DNA from: Rhodophyticola porphyridii
Lineage (GTDB): Bacteria; Pseudomonadota; Alphaproteobacteria; Rhodobacterales; Rhodobacteraceae
Reading direction: 5' to 3'
Assembly (NCBI RefSeq): GCF_003688285.1
Contig: NZ_RCNT01000011.1
Coordinates: forward strand, 1 to 64,000
DNA length: 64,000 nt
The notes under the pieces are model-generated. The model had not been told where the DNA came from, ran no database searches, and worked only from the letters and a program-made list of their open reading frames with translations. The translations under genes and the position numbers were made by a program. Shown here in pieces: positions 1 to 9,106 of this stretch. Numbering within the stretch: the stretch's first letter is position 1; each line of letters starts with the position of its first letter.

Positions 1-135
<135 letters not shown>

Positions 136-214
136 TCATGATCTAGGGGGCCGTTTCGACCCCGGTTCCGTATCCGCGCGCTCGTTACCCGAGATGCGGG
201 GGGAAAATCAAGCG

Positions 215-913
215 TCAGTTGCTGACTGGTACCGGGCAGGGCGTGGTGTCGGTCGGAACGCAGTCTTCAGGCACACCCTCGGCGGCAGAGGCTTCGGCGA
301 CCGCCTCCGCCGGATCGGTCTCCGCCGCTTCGGCGATCGCGGCGATCTCGGCAGCATCGGCGGCCGCGGCATCGGGATCGATATTGAACCAGTCGGGGTT
401 TTCAAGCATCCAGAGCTGGACCCGGCGGGCCGCATTCCGGGCAAGGATCTGCATCTGCTGCTCCCGCGTACGGGTAAGACCGGATCCGATGATCGACTGC
501 GCGCTCGTGCCTTCGAAAACGGTGATCTGGTTCGGCTCTTCATGCAGCTTCGCCTCGGCCGCGTCGTCCCAGACATTGGCGGAAATCACCAGAACGGATT
601 TCGGCGACAACAGCACCGGAATCCCGGGTATCGCCAGTGCATAGCCATCCACGTTGATCGCGATATGATAAAGCCGGTCCCCTTCATAGGCGCCGAAACG
701 GCGGTCGATCTCGGCCTGCAGCACCGCTTCCCATTCCTCCGGCGTCGCGTTCCGGGACGGGGGAACCTGCTGCATGTTGTCGGCAACGACGATGTTGAAG
801 GCGAGCCGGAAGTCGCCCATGTCGGGCAGATCTTCCTCCAGCGGATCGGGCGCGGCACAGGCCGACAGCAAACCAGCCAGGCCAATGGCGGCGATACGGG
901 TCATCAGACGCAT
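215..913 (-). CDS. Predicted outer-membrane lipoprotein, unknown function
   Basis: This 232-residue protein begins with a lipoprotein signal peptide: a basic start, hydrophobic stretch and lipobox LLSAC, with the acylated cysteine at about residue 19. I chose ATG at 911-913 because GGGGGAG lies just upstream and the signal peptide starts there; longer frames reach back to 1429 but overlap the divergent P450 gene. The middle of the protein is a mixed alpha/beta segment with no family I recognise. The C-terminal third is an alanine/glutamate/aspartate-rich low-complexity tail ending in a cysteine-containing segment (DCVPTDTTPCP). It is divergent from the P450 gene and lies upstream of tuf on the same strand. 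Function unknown. Confidence 0.85.
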   Translation of the reverse strand: MRLMTRIAAIGLAGLLSACAAPDPLEEDLPDMGDFRLAFNIVVADNMQQVPPSRNATPEEWEAVLQAEIDRRFGAYEGDRLYHIAINVDGYALAIPGIPVLLSPKSVLVISANVWDDAAEAKLHEEPNQITVFEGTSAQSIIGSGLTRTREQQMQILARNAARRVQLWMLENPDWFNIDPDAAAADAAEIAAIAEAAETDPAEAVAEASAAEGVPEDCVPTDTTPCPVPVSN

Positions 914-1033
914 GAGGGCTCCCCCGGAAAACAGCAGCGGCCCAGCCATACCGCAGCGCGCCCCGGCACGCAACGACACCAGCGATTGACGCAGGCCGAG
1001 CCCGGCATAGATGACGGGTGAAGGAGTGTTGCG

Positions 1034-2386
1034 ATGCCCGATCCGGTTTCGGTTCCCCTGACCACACGGCCTCTGGGTGTGCTTGAGAGTTACCGTGCCG
1101 CGCGGCGCAATATTCTGGAGATCATCCCGCTTGCGGCACTGCACCAGCCGATGATCTCGGGCCGGACAGGGCCGCAGCGCTGGCACATGCTGATGGCGCC
1201 CGCGGCGATCCGTCGGGTGCTGCTGGAAGCGGTGGAGAACTATCCCAAATCCGAGGCGACCAAATCGATCCTGAAACCTGCCATCGGCAACAGCCTGTTC
1301 ATTGCCGAAGGGGCCGACTGGCGCTGGCAGCGCCGGGCGGTGGCGCCTGCGTTTTCCGCCCGGAACGTGGCCGCCCTGACCCCGGTCATGACCCGCGCCG
1401 CCGAGGCCTCCGCCAGGCGGATCGCGCAACTGGCAAGACCCGGGCGGGCGGTCAACCTGCTCGACCAGATGGTCGCAGCGACCTTTGATGTCATTTCAGA
1501 GGTCTGTTTCGGCGCCGATGGCGGGCTTGGTCAGGCTGAGGTTCACGGCGCGCTGGAGGCTTATATCGATCAGGCCGCGCGGGTCAGTGTTCTGGATGTG
1601 CTGGGGCTGCCGAACTGGCTGCCGCGGCCGGCGCGGGTTGGCGCCGCGCGCAGCCTGGCCCGGATGCAGGCGGATGCAGATGCCGCCATCACCCGCCGCC
1701 GCAAGCAAGGGCCGGGCACCGACACGAACCTTCTGGATCTGTTGCTGGACGCAGCCGACCCGGAGACGGGCCGCGCAATGACGACCGAGGAGTTGCGCGA
1801 AAACCTGCTGACCTTCATCGTGGCGGGCCATGAAACCACCGCGCTGACCCTGTCATGGGCGCTCTATCTATGCGCTTTCGACCCCGAGATACAGAACGCC
1901 GCGCGCGGTGAGGCGCAGGAGGTTCTGGGCGCCCGTCCCGCCGGGGCCGGGGATGTCGCGGCGCTTCCCCTGACCCGGCAGATCATCGAGGAGACGCTAC
2001 GACTCTACCCCGCCGGAGGGTTCCTGTCGCGCACCGCCAGAGCCACCGACCGGCTTGGCGATAATGAAATCCGGCCCGGCGACACGGTGATGATCCCGGT
2101 CTACGCGCTGCATCGCCATCGCGACCTCTGGGACAGGCCGGACGCCTTCCACCCTGCCCGTTTCGATGGCCGCAGCAAGATCGACCGCTACCAGTTTCTG
2201 CCGTTCAGCGACGGTCCGCGGATCTGCATCGGGGCCAGTTTCGCGATGCAGGAAGCGGTGGTGATCCTGGCGACGCTGCTCACCCGGTTTCACTTTGCTG
2301 CCATCAGGGGGCGTGCGCCGAAGCCGGTGATGATCCTCACGCTAAGGCCCGAGGGCGGCGTGTGGCTGGAAGTGACGCCTGTCTGA
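1034..2386 (+). CDS. Cytochrome P450
   Basis: A 450-residue haem-thiolate monooxygenase. The oxygen-activating I-helix motif AGHETT is at residues 264-269, the K-helix ExxR (ETLR) at 320-323, and the haem-binding loop FSDGPRICIG at 391-400 with Cys398 as the expected thiolate ligand. There is no N-terminal membrane anchor, as usual for bacterial soluble P450s. The start ATG is preceded by AAGGAG at 1021-1026. No ferredoxin or ferredoxin reductase is encoded beside it, so electrons presumably come from elsewhere. The substrate cannot be deduced; the overall look is of the fatty-acid/terpenoid-type bacterial P450s, which is inference only. Confidence 0.95.
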   Translation: MPDPVSVPLTTRPLGVLESYRAARRNILEIIPLAALHQPMISGRTGPQRWHMLMAPAAIRRVLLEAVENYPKSEATKSILKPAIGNSLFIAEGADWRWQRRAVAPAFSARNVAALTPVMTRAAEASARRIAQLARPGRAVNLLDQMVAATFDVISEVCFGADGGLGQAEVHGALEAYIDQAARVSVLDVLGLPNWLPRPARVGAARSLARMQADADAAITRRRKQGPGTDTNLLDLLLDAADPETGRAMTTEELRENLLTFIVAGHETTALTLSWALYLCAFDPEIQNAARGEAQEVLGARPAGAGDVAALPLTRQIIEETLRLYPAGGFLSRTARATDRLGDNEIRPGDTVMIPVYALHRHRDLWDRPDAFHPARFDGRSKIDRYQFLPFSDGPRICIGASFAMQEAVVILATLLTRFHFAAIRGRAPKPVMILTLRPEGGVWLEVTPV

Positions 2387-2390
2387 GACC

Positions 2391-2405
2391 CCCCGCAGCG
2401 CGGGG
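2391..2405. terminator. Possible hairpin between convergent P450 and M48 genes
   Basis: CCCCGC (2391-2396) and GCGGGG (2400-2405) form a perfect 6-bp stem with a 3-nt loop immediately after the P450 stop codon. No T-run follows, so intrinsic termination is only a possibility. Confidence 0.3.
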
Positions 2406-2436
2406 CGCGGGCCGCGGCATTCCGGACCTTCGCCGC

Positions 2437-3609
2437 CTAGCCTTTGACCCCGCCCGCCAAAGGCGCAGCCACACCGCAGATGTTCTGCAATGCGGCCCAT
2501 TCCTCTTGGGTCAGGATCGGCCCCGCCTCCACAAACCCGACACTGGCGGCGGCTGCAGAGGCCTCGATCCGGCTCAGAAGCTCGGGATGGGTGTTCAGAT
2601 GCTGGAAGACGCCCAGTTCGATATCCAGGCCCTGATCACGCAGCCGTTCGAAAAAGACGCCGAGCGAACCGGGCGAAACACCGGCATTTGCCAGAAGCTC
2701 GTGGGCATAGGCATCGGCCCGCGCCTCCGCATCGCGGCTGTAGGACGAGGTGATCAGTTGCTGGGTCACGACTGCGGCGGCCGAACCGCCCAGAAAATCG
2801 CCATAGAGCAACCCGATGATCCCGAAGGATCCCATGCCCTGCAACACAGCCCGCATCCCGTCACGATGGGCCACATGGCCGATCTCGTGGGCGAGCACGG
2901 CGGCGACCTCCTCCGGGCTCTCCGCGGCTTCGATCAGGCCGCGGTGAAGTGTGACATGTCCGCCCGGAAGCGCGGTTGCATTCAAGGACGGATCGGACAC
3001 GACGCGCGTACGCAGCGGGAAGGGCAGCACGACCCCCTGGGTCAGCCGGGCCTGCATCGCCGCCAGCGCGGCATCGCCCGCCGGGCTGCTGCATTCATGG
3101 GCGCCTCGGGCGGGATAGATCTGGTTGAAGTAGGTCTGACCCAGAGCGATCTCGGTCTGGGGAGGGATCATCTCGGCCCCCCGGTCAGCCATGAAGGGAA
3201 CCAGACCGAACAGGATCGCGCCGAAGGCCGCCGCCGCGGCGCCGATCATGCCCAGAACCTTCAGCAGAGAGCCGCTCGCGGGACGCAGCGGCCTGAGTTC
3301 CGGAATTGCCAGTACCAGAACGCGCAGCGCCTCGGCCTCGCGGATCACCAGACGCGCCGGATCGGTGTCGTCGGGCGTGAAGATAAATGCATCTTCCCGC
3401 GCCTGATCTGGCACCTGCCGCATATCGGCAAGAGACCAGCGCTGCACGGTATGGGTTTCGACATCCCTCAGCTCCAGCACCGCTTCGGGCCCCTCACCCG
3501 ATACCCGCAGGCTGACGCGCCTTTGTACCGGGCTGATCCCGTCATAAAGCTCGGCATAACTCATCGCGGTTTTCGCGGCGAAATCGGAGTTGCCAATGGA
3601 CTGCAGCAT
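2437..3609 (-). CDS. M48 family metalloprotease, membrane-anchored
   Basis: A 390-residue zinc protease of the HtpX/Ste24-like M48 family. The zinc-binding HEIGH is at residues 241-245 and the third-ligand glutamate is probably in DAEARAD (Glu295). One clear hydrophobic segment (about 114-138) separates a soluble N-terminal domain from the protease domain, so the catalytic part is probably periplasmic or membrane-associated. The start overlaps the stop of the DUF898 gene by ATGA (3607-3611), which argues for translational coupling and for this start rather than Met16. The preference for small-residue-rich membrane or misfolded substrates known for relatives is not proven here. Confidence 0.92.
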   Translation of the reverse strand: MLQSIGNSDFAAKTAMSYAELYDGISPVQRRVSLRVSGEGPEAVLELRDVETHTVQRWSLADMRQVPDQAREDAFIFTPDDTDPARLVIREAEALRVLVLAIPELRPLRPASGSLLKVLGMIGAAAAAFGAILFGLVPFMADRGAEMIPPQTEIALGQTYFNQIYPARGAHECSSPAGDAALAAMQARLTQGVVLPFPLRTRVVSDPSLNATALPGGHVTLHRGLIEAAESPEEVAAVLAHEIGHVAHRDGMRAVLQGMGSFGIIGLLYGDFLGGSAAAVVTQQLITSSYSRDAEARADAYAHELLANAGVSPGSLGVFFERLRDQGLDIELGVFQHLNTHPELLSRIEASAAAASVGFVEAGPILTQEEWAALQNICGVAAPLAGGVKG

Positions 3610-4847
3610 CAGAAGGCAGCTCCCACGTCGAGCGCGTCCGCAAAGCCGCCGGCGTCGCGCGTGTCCTCGCGGTCGCGCTGGCGGATCGTCTCCAGAAGCT
3701 CGGGTTCATGAATTTCCAGCGTCTCGGCGACATGGCGGACCATGGGAAAGGTCAGGAAAAGCTGGCGGAACACGTTGTAGAATACCAGGATCAGCATCAC
3801 CGCCATCGCGGAGGTCAGCACGATCAGCGTCACCGGCGGATTTTCGGCCAGATCGCTGGATGTGACCCCGACTGCGGCCATAACGCCGAACGCCAGGGCC
3901 AGGATGAGAGCGGCGGCAAGACCGCTGGCCACGCCGGTCAGGATACCGCCCAGGATATGGATCCGCACAAGGCTCCGCGTGCGGGGGTGGATATCGAATT
4001 CCAGCCCGTCGCCAAGGGTCTTCATCGACGCCATGATCCGGAAGGACGCGACCCGGTAATAAGCGGCGAAGAGAAGGATCAGAAGCCCGGCGGGATAGAT
4101 CGCCAGAAACGGCCAGGTGGTGCCCGAGACATCAAAAAGCGGCATCCCGTTCGGATCCGTTCCGATCTGCCTCCAGTTGGAGTTGAGAACGCCGTAGACC
4201 ATCATAGCGACGGTACCGTAAAGGCAGAGCAGAAACGGGATGACCGGGCCGTAAAGCTGCCCGAAATGGCCGAACTGCGTAAAACGCGCGGTGCCGAACC
4301 AGCTTCGGTCAGTCAGGTATTTTTCGAGCTGAAAGGTCCTGAGCGGCAGCAGCAGCCCGAAGGACAGAAGTACCAGAAGCCCGTAGAGGCAGGCGCGCCA
4401 TGCATAGCCCCAGGCCCCGGGCGACATCGCGAACCGGATACCGCGCCAGCGTGAGCGCGACAGGATGTAGCGTCGCGCCCGGTAACGCGCCACGAAGATG
4501 ATCGGGATCAGCGACAATGGCGCAAGCGTCAACCCGTAGATCAGAAAGGCGGACGCGCCCTGCGACGTGAAGATCGCGGCCAGCATGGCCAGGGCATTGA
4601 ACAGCGCCAGATAGATCGCCAGAAGGATGATCGCGAAAAGGAATCCGATCAGCTTTTCCTGACCGGTGCCGGTATATTCCATCGGCGTACCGCCGGGGCG
4701 GACCGAGGACCAGTACCAGCGCCGGAAGCGGGTGGTCTGCCAGAAGCGGTAAAGCCCGAATGTGACGACTGTCAGCAGTCCGGTCCTGAACGCCAGTTGA
4801 AACAGGTCGCCCCTGTCTCCCGCAAACTCCGTCTTAAGTGCCGACAT
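3609..4847 (-). CDS. YjgN/DUF898 family multi-pass membrane protein
   Basis: A 412-residue integral membrane protein with about ten hydrophobic segments arranged as two similar halves. Each half carries an aromatic/arginine pattern such as TFGLYRFWQTTRFRRW, the mark of the DUF898 (YjgN) family. The biochemical role of the family is not established. It starts 9 bp after the parC stop and its own stop overlaps the start of the M48 protease gene (ATGA). Pairing with the protease suggests a shared job at the membrane, an inference from the coupling only. Confidence 0.88.
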   Translation of the reverse strand: MSALKTEFAGDRGDLFQLAFRTGLLTVVTFGLYRFWQTTRFRRWYWSSVRPGGTPMEYTGTGQEKLIGFLFAIILLAIYLALFNALAMLAAIFTSQGASAFLIYGLTLAPLSLIPIIFVARYRARRYILSRSRWRGIRFAMSPGAWGYAWRACLYGLLVLLSFGLLLPLRTFQLEKYLTDRSWFGTARFTQFGHFGQLYGPVIPFLLCLYGTVAMMVYGVLNSNWRQIGTDPNGMPLFDVSGTTWPFLAIYPAGLLILLFAAYYRVASFRIMASMKTLGDGLEFDIHPRTRSLVRIHILGGILTGVASGLAAALILALAFGVMAAVGVTSSDLAENPPVTLIVLTSAMAVMLILVFYNVFRQLFLTFPMVRHVAETLEIHEPELLETIRQRDREDTRDAGGFADALDVGAAF

Positions 4848-4856
4848 GGCGTCCCT

Positions 4857-7160
4857 TTACGTAAACCGATTATCCCGGGGAAAGCCGCGCGGGGCCATCC
4901 GGCCCGCGCTGGCGCGCTTGCCCGTCCATTCGGTCAAATCGGCCTCCGTCCGGGTGCGGCCGGCCGGATCGGACCAGCTCAGACCTTCGGACAGAGCAAA
5001 GGCGCGGGCGTCAGACAGGCCCCCGTCCTTGTACTTTTGCAGGCGCACGCCTTTGCCACGGCCCATCTCGGGCAGCTCCTCCAGCGCGAAAACCAGAACC
5101 TTGCGGTTCTCTCCCACGGTGGCGACATGATCGTCGCCCGGTGCGAGGGGCTTGCAGACCTTCGCGGTCACTTCGCCCCTGACATTCAGCACCTGTTTGC
5201 CTGCGCGGGTCTGCGCCACCACATCGGCCTGGGGCACGACAAACCCGTCGCCCGCCGAAGAGGCGACCAACAGTTTGCCGTCAGGCTGATGAATGAACAG
5301 ATCCACGATTTCGACCTCATTGGGCATGTCCACCATCAGGCGGACGGGCTCCCCCATCCCACGGCCTCCAGGCAAATTTGTGGCAGAAATCGTGTAAAAT
5401 CTGCCGTTGTTTCCAAAACATAGCAACTTGTCGGTGGTTTCCGCATGAAACGCGAAGCGCGGGCCATCACCGTCGCGGAACTTCAGCTCGGCGCCAAGGT
5501 CGATATGTCCCTTCATCGCGCGGATCCAGCCCATCTTGGAGCAGACCACGGTGATCGGCTCCCGCTCGATCATTGCTTCCAGCGGCACGTCCTCGACCTC
5601 GCCGGCTTCGGCGAACTGGGTGCGGCGGGCGCCGAAATCCGTGGTCTTGCCGAACTGCTTGCGGGTCTCGCGAAGCTGATCGGCGATCGTGGACCACTGA
5701 ATGGTGTCGTTTTCCAGCAGATCCTCAAGGCCCGCGCGTTCCTCCATCAGGGCTTCCTGTTCGCGCAGCAGTTCGATCTCCTCCAACCGGCGCAGGGAGC
5801 GCAGGCGCATGTTCAGGATCGCTTCGGCCTGCACCTCGCTCAGTTCCCCTTCGCCGGTCGGCGGCGACACGTAGTCCGCTTCGGAAGTTGCCCGCACGAA
5901 GTCACGCCCCCAATCCTCCCGCATGAGCGCGGCCTTCGGATCCTCGTCGTAGCGGATGATGTCGATCACCCGGTCGAGGTTCAGAAACGCGATGATGAAC
6001 CCTTCCAGCACCTCCAGCCGGTGGTCGATCTTCTCCATGCGGTGTTCCGACCGGCGGATCAATACATTGCGGCGGTGATCGAGGAAGGCGCGCAGCACCT
6101 CTTTCAGCGAACAGACCTTGGGCGTCTGCCCGTCGATCAGCACATTCATGTTCAGACTGAAGCGCGTCTCCAGATCGGAGTTGCGATAGAGCATGCCCAT
6201 CAGCAGGTCGCGATCCACGGTCTTGGCGCGCGGTTCCAGAACGATGCGGATATCATCGGCGGATTCGTCCCGCACATCGGCGAGGATCGGGATCTTCTTG
6301 GTCTGGATCAGTTCGGCCAGCTTCTCGATCAGCTTGGATTTCTGCACCTGATAGGGAATTTCCGTGACAACGATCTGCCACTGACCCCGGCCCAGATCCT
6401 CCACCTCCCATTTCGCACGCAGCCGGAAGGCGCCGCGCCCGGTGCGGTAGGTCTCCGCCATGCTCTCGGCCGGCTCGACGATCACGCCTCCGGTCGGAAA
6501 ATCGGGCCCTTTGACATAGTTCAAAAGCGTGTCGTCGCGGGCATCGGGGGTCTTGATCAGATGCAGGCAGGCCTCGATCAGCTCGTCCAGGTTGTGCGGC
6601 GGAATGTTCGTGGCCATCCCCACGGCGATGCCGGAGGAACCGTTCGCCAGAAGGTTCGGAAGCGCGGCGGGAAGCACCACGGGCTCCTGCAGAGTTCCGT
6701 CGTAATTGTCCCGGAAATCGACTGCATTCTCCGCCAGCCCTTCCAGCAAGGCCTCGGCGATCGAGGTCATGCGTGCCTCGGTGTACCGGCTGGCGGCGGG
6801 GTTGTCGCCGTCGATATTGCCGAAGTTCCCCTGCCCGTCGACCAGCGGATAGCGAATGGTGAAATCCTGTGCAAGACGCGCCATCGCGTCGTAGATCGCC
6901 GCATCCCCGTGCGGGTGATAATTGCCCATAACGTCGCCACTGATCTTCGCGGATTTGCGAAAGCCGCCGGTGGAGGCCAGACGCAACTCCCGCATCGCGA
7001 ACAGAATCCGCCGATGGACAGGCTTCAGCCCGTCGCGCGCGTCGGGCAGCGCCCGGTGCATGATCGTGCTGAGAGCGTATTGCAGATATCGGGAGCCGAT
7101 CGCCCGGCTGAGCGACTCGGTCAGGTCTTTTTTGTCTTCTGGCGTGTTCTGCTCGCTCAT
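4857..7160 (-). CDS. parC: DNA topoisomerase IV subunit A
   Basis: A 767-residue type IIA topoisomerase subunit that cleaves and rejoins DNA to decatenate daughter chromosomes, working with ParE (not in this window). The N-terminal core has the conserved KPVHRRILFAM and HPHGD (residues 82-86) motifs, and the catalytic tyrosine is Tyr126 in AASRYTEAR. The C-terminal third carries short beta-pinwheel repeats but no GyrA-box (QRRGGKG), favouring ParC over GyrA; the length also fits alphaproteobacterial ParC. It is divergent from the SH3 gene and may be cotranscribed with the DUF898 and M48 genes, which follow within a few bases. Confidence 0.96.
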   Translation of the reverse strand: MSEQNTPEDKKDLTESLSRAIGSRYLQYALSTIMHRALPDARDGLKPVHRRILFAMRELRLASTGGFRKSAKISGDVMGNYHPHGDAAIYDAMARLAQDFTIRYPLVDGQGNFGNIDGDNPAASRYTEARMTSIAEALLEGLAENAVDFRDNYDGTLQEPVVLPAALPNLLANGSSGIAVGMATNIPPHNLDELIEACLHLIKTPDARDDTLLNYVKGPDFPTGGVIVEPAESMAETYRTGRGAFRLRAKWEVEDLGRGQWQIVVTEIPYQVQKSKLIEKLAELIQTKKIPILADVRDESADDIRIVLEPRAKTVDRDLLMGMLYRNSDLETRFSLNMNVLIDGQTPKVCSLKEVLRAFLDHRRNVLIRRSEHRMEKIDHRLEVLEGFIIAFLNLDRVIDIIRYDEDPKAALMREDWGRDFVRATSEADYVSPPTGEGELSEVQAEAILNMRLRSLRRLEEIELLREQEALMEERAGLEDLLENDTIQWSTIADQLRETRKQFGKTTDFGARRTQFAEAGEVEDVPLEAMIEREPITVVCSKMGWIRAMKGHIDLGAELKFRDGDGPRFAFHAETTDKLLCFGNNGRFYTISATNLPGGRGMGEPVRLMVDMPNEVEIVDLFIHQPDGKLLVASSAGDGFVVPQADVVAQTRAGKQVLNVRGEVTAKVCKPLAPGDDHVATVGENRKVLVFALEELPEMGRGKGVRLQKYKDGGLSDARAFALSEGLSWSDPAGRTRTEADLTEWTGKRASAGRMAPRGFPRDNRFT

Positions 7161-7304
7161 TTGATCCCCCTGATACGCAAGGACCGGTCACCCGTAAAGG
7201 AACCAAAAGCGTCCAAACGGCGTTTTTCCTCCATATCAGAATCGGTGACCCGGCAATAAGATGCCGATGTCATTTGATGAGTAACGTTTTTGAGGATTAC
7301 TGCC

Positions 7305-7949
7305 ATGATCCGCCTGACTGTATTGTTATGCGCCACACTTTACGCCGGAATGATCATTCTTCCGGAAGCTCTCGACGCCGCCGACCAGCACGACAGCGCC
7401 TCCGCCAGCCCGACCGCCGACACGCCAGCGAACAGCGCGGCGGCCGATGCGTCCGTGAACCTCGTGGCACAGAGCCTGCTGGTGCCTGCGGCAATGACCG
7501 GAGACGAACCGGCGACTGCTGAGCCGATGCTGATGACCGCATCGCTCAGCACCACGACGGACGTGCCGATCGTTTCCGAACCTGCGCGCGAGCCAGCGCC
7601 GGCGATGATCATAGAGACCGCGAATGGCGAGCGGATCGAGGTGGATGCCGTCATCAATCCCGGTCTGATCGATGCGCCGGAGATGGTCAGTATCGCCTCG
7701 ATCACCCCGATGCCGGTGCAATCAAACCCGGCACCGCCCGCCGCGAAAGAGGTGGTCTATGTTACCGGAAGCCGCGTGAACATGCGTGCAGGTCCGTCAA
7801 CGCAGAATCCCGTTCTGATGGCGCTGGGATACGGCACGGAGGCCGAGCTTATCGAAGAGATGCCCAATGGCTGGGTCCAGATCCGCCACATGGATTCCGG
7901 TCGCGTCGGATACATGGCCGGGCGCTTCCTGTCCCCGGATCAACCCTGA
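7305..7949 (+). CDS. Exported SH3-domain protein
   Basis: A 214-residue protein with an N-terminal hydrophobic signal-like segment, a long alanine/threonine/proline-rich linker (about residues 25-140) and a C-terminal bacterial SH3 domain (about 148-212, including VNMRAGPSTQNPV and GWVQI). Such domains usually bind peptidoglycan or cell-wall peptides, so a periplasmic envelope role is likely. I place the start at ATG 7305 because GAGGA lies 8 nt upstream (7292-7296); a TTG at 7290 in the same frame would sit over that ribosome-binding site. It is divergent from parC. Confidence 0.85.
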   Translation: MIRLTVLLCATLYAGMIILPEALDAADQHDSASASPTADTPANSAAADASVNLVAQSLLVPAAMTGDEPATAEPMLMTASLSTTTDVPIVSEPAREPAPAMIIETANGERIEVDAVINPGLIDAPEMVSIASITPMPVQSNPAPPAAKEVVYVTGSRVNMRAGPSTQNPVLMALGYGTEAELIEEMPNGWVQIRHMDSGRVGYMAGRFLSPDQP

Positions 7950-8008
7950 CCATTGCCCTTGCCCTGCCTCTGCCCTAGGCATCGACATGCACAGGGCAAG
8001 AGGACTGC

Positions 8009-8839
8009 ATGGCAAAATCCATCCTGATCACCGGGTGTTCATCCGGGCTGGGAGAGGACGCGGCTCGGACGCTCGCCGCACGCGGATGGCGCGTTTTCGC
8101 GACCTGTCGCAACAGCCGGGATGTGGCGCGGCTGCAAGGTGAGGGGCTGGAGAGTTTCGCGCTGGATGTGGCCGACCCGGAGAGTATCGCCGAGGGTATG
8201 GCCGAGGTTCTGCGCCGCACGGGCGGAACGCTGGACGCACTCTTCAACAATGCAGGCTACGGGTTGCCGGGCGCGATGGAGGATGTGCCGCCCGCCGCGC
8301 TGCGCGAGATATTCGAGACAAATGTCTTCGGGCTTCACGATCTGACCCGCCGCGCCGTCGCCGTGATGCGGGCGCAGGGGGGATATGGCCGCATCGTTCA
8401 GCATTCCTCCGCGCTCGGGCGGGTGCCGCTTCGCTGGCGGGGCGCCTATACCGCCACCAAACACGCCGTCGAGGGGCTGACCGACACGCTGCGGCTGGAA
8501 TTGCGGGGCACGGGGATCCATGTGTCGACCCTGAATACCGGGCCCGTCAGTTCGAAGTTTCGGGTGAACTCGATCCCGGGCTTCGAGAAATGGATCGACT
8601 GGGAGACCTCCGCCATCGCGGATCTGTATCGCGATCAGCTTCTGCGCCATCTTTACGAGACGACCGGCAAGGCGACTTTCCAGTTGGAGCCGCCCGCCGT
8701 GACCGCGAAACTGATCCACGCACTGGAAGCGCCACGGCCCCGCGCGCGCTACTTCATCACCACCGCGACCTGGATAGTCGAGATCGCCCGGCGCATCCTG
8801 CCGCAGCGGGTTTTTGACTGGATGGTCGCCAAGGCCTAG
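8009..8839 (+). CDS. Short-chain dehydrogenase/reductase (SDR)
   Basis: A 276-residue classical SDR oxidoreductase. The nucleotide-binding glycine motif TGCSSGLG is at residues 8-15, followed by NNAG and the catalytic Ser (QHSSALG) and YTATK (YxxxK). The coenzyme is NAD(P)(H); a basic residue profile after strand 2 (ATCRNSRD) suggests NADP, which is inference. The C-terminus has a hydrophobic/aromatic segment (ATWIVEIARRIL), possibly membrane-touching. The substrate is not predictable. It begins a plus-strand run with the HIG1 and adenosyltransferase genes. Confidence 0.93.
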   Translation: MAKSILITGCSSGLGEDAARTLAARGWRVFATCRNSRDVARLQGEGLESFALDVADPESIAEGMAEVLRRTGGTLDALFNNAGYGLPGAMEDVPPAALREIFETNVFGLHDLTRRAVAVMRAQGGYGRIVQHSSALGRVPLRWRGAYTATKHAVEGLTDTLRLELRGTGIHVSTLNTGPVSSKFRVNSIPGFEKWIDWETSAIADLYRDQLLRHLYETTGKATFQLEPPAVTAKLIHALEAPRPRARYFITTATWIVEIARRILPQRVFDWMVAKA

Positions 8840-8891
8840 TCAGGGGCCACAAACCGGCTACATCGCCCGCAATCAACGAAAAGGACGTGCC

Positions 8892-9101
8892 ATGCTTTCC
8901 GACCCGCTTTTCATTCTCGTGACGCTGGCCTGTTTCGGGGTGCTGGTGGTGCTGCTGATGGGCATCAACTCATTCCGCATAGGCGGCGAGTACAACCGCA
9001 AGAACGCCAATAAATTCATGCGCTGGCGGTTGCTGGCGCAGTTCGTCGCGGTGCTGCTCATCCTCGTTTTCGTGCTTTTCCGTCGTCAGGCAGGGGGCTG
9101 A
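8892..9101 (+). CDS. HIG1-domain small membrane protein (twin transmembrane)
   Basis: A 69-residue protein with two hydrophobic helices separated by a polar, basic loop (NSFRIGGEYNRKNANKFMRWR), the layout of the HIG1 (hypoxia-induced) domain. In mitochondria such proteins attach to respiratory supercomplexes; the bacterial role is not settled. AAGGA lies about 9 nt upstream of ATG 8892. It is 5 bp ahead of the adenosyltransferase gene, so the two are very likely cotranscribed. Confidence 0.85.
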   Translation: MLSDPLFILVTLACFGVLVVLLMGINSFRIGGEYNRKNANKFMRWRLLAQFVAVLLILVFVLFRRQAGG

Positions 9102-9106
9102 ACCAG

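Noticed and set aside
2362-3711. 449-codon open frame antisense to the M48 protease gene
   Set aside because: It covers the HEIGH protease in mirror and starts inside the P450 gene; no support of its own.
4869-4876. Another ATTATCCC octamer like those flanking the ATPase
   Set aside because: It is a single copy within the parC coding sequence with no inverted partner; expected by chance.
5445-7259. 604-codon open frame antisense to parC
   Set aside because: It mirrors a strongly conserved gene, has histidine/arginine-rich composition and no family motif; it is a by-product of GC-rich codon use.
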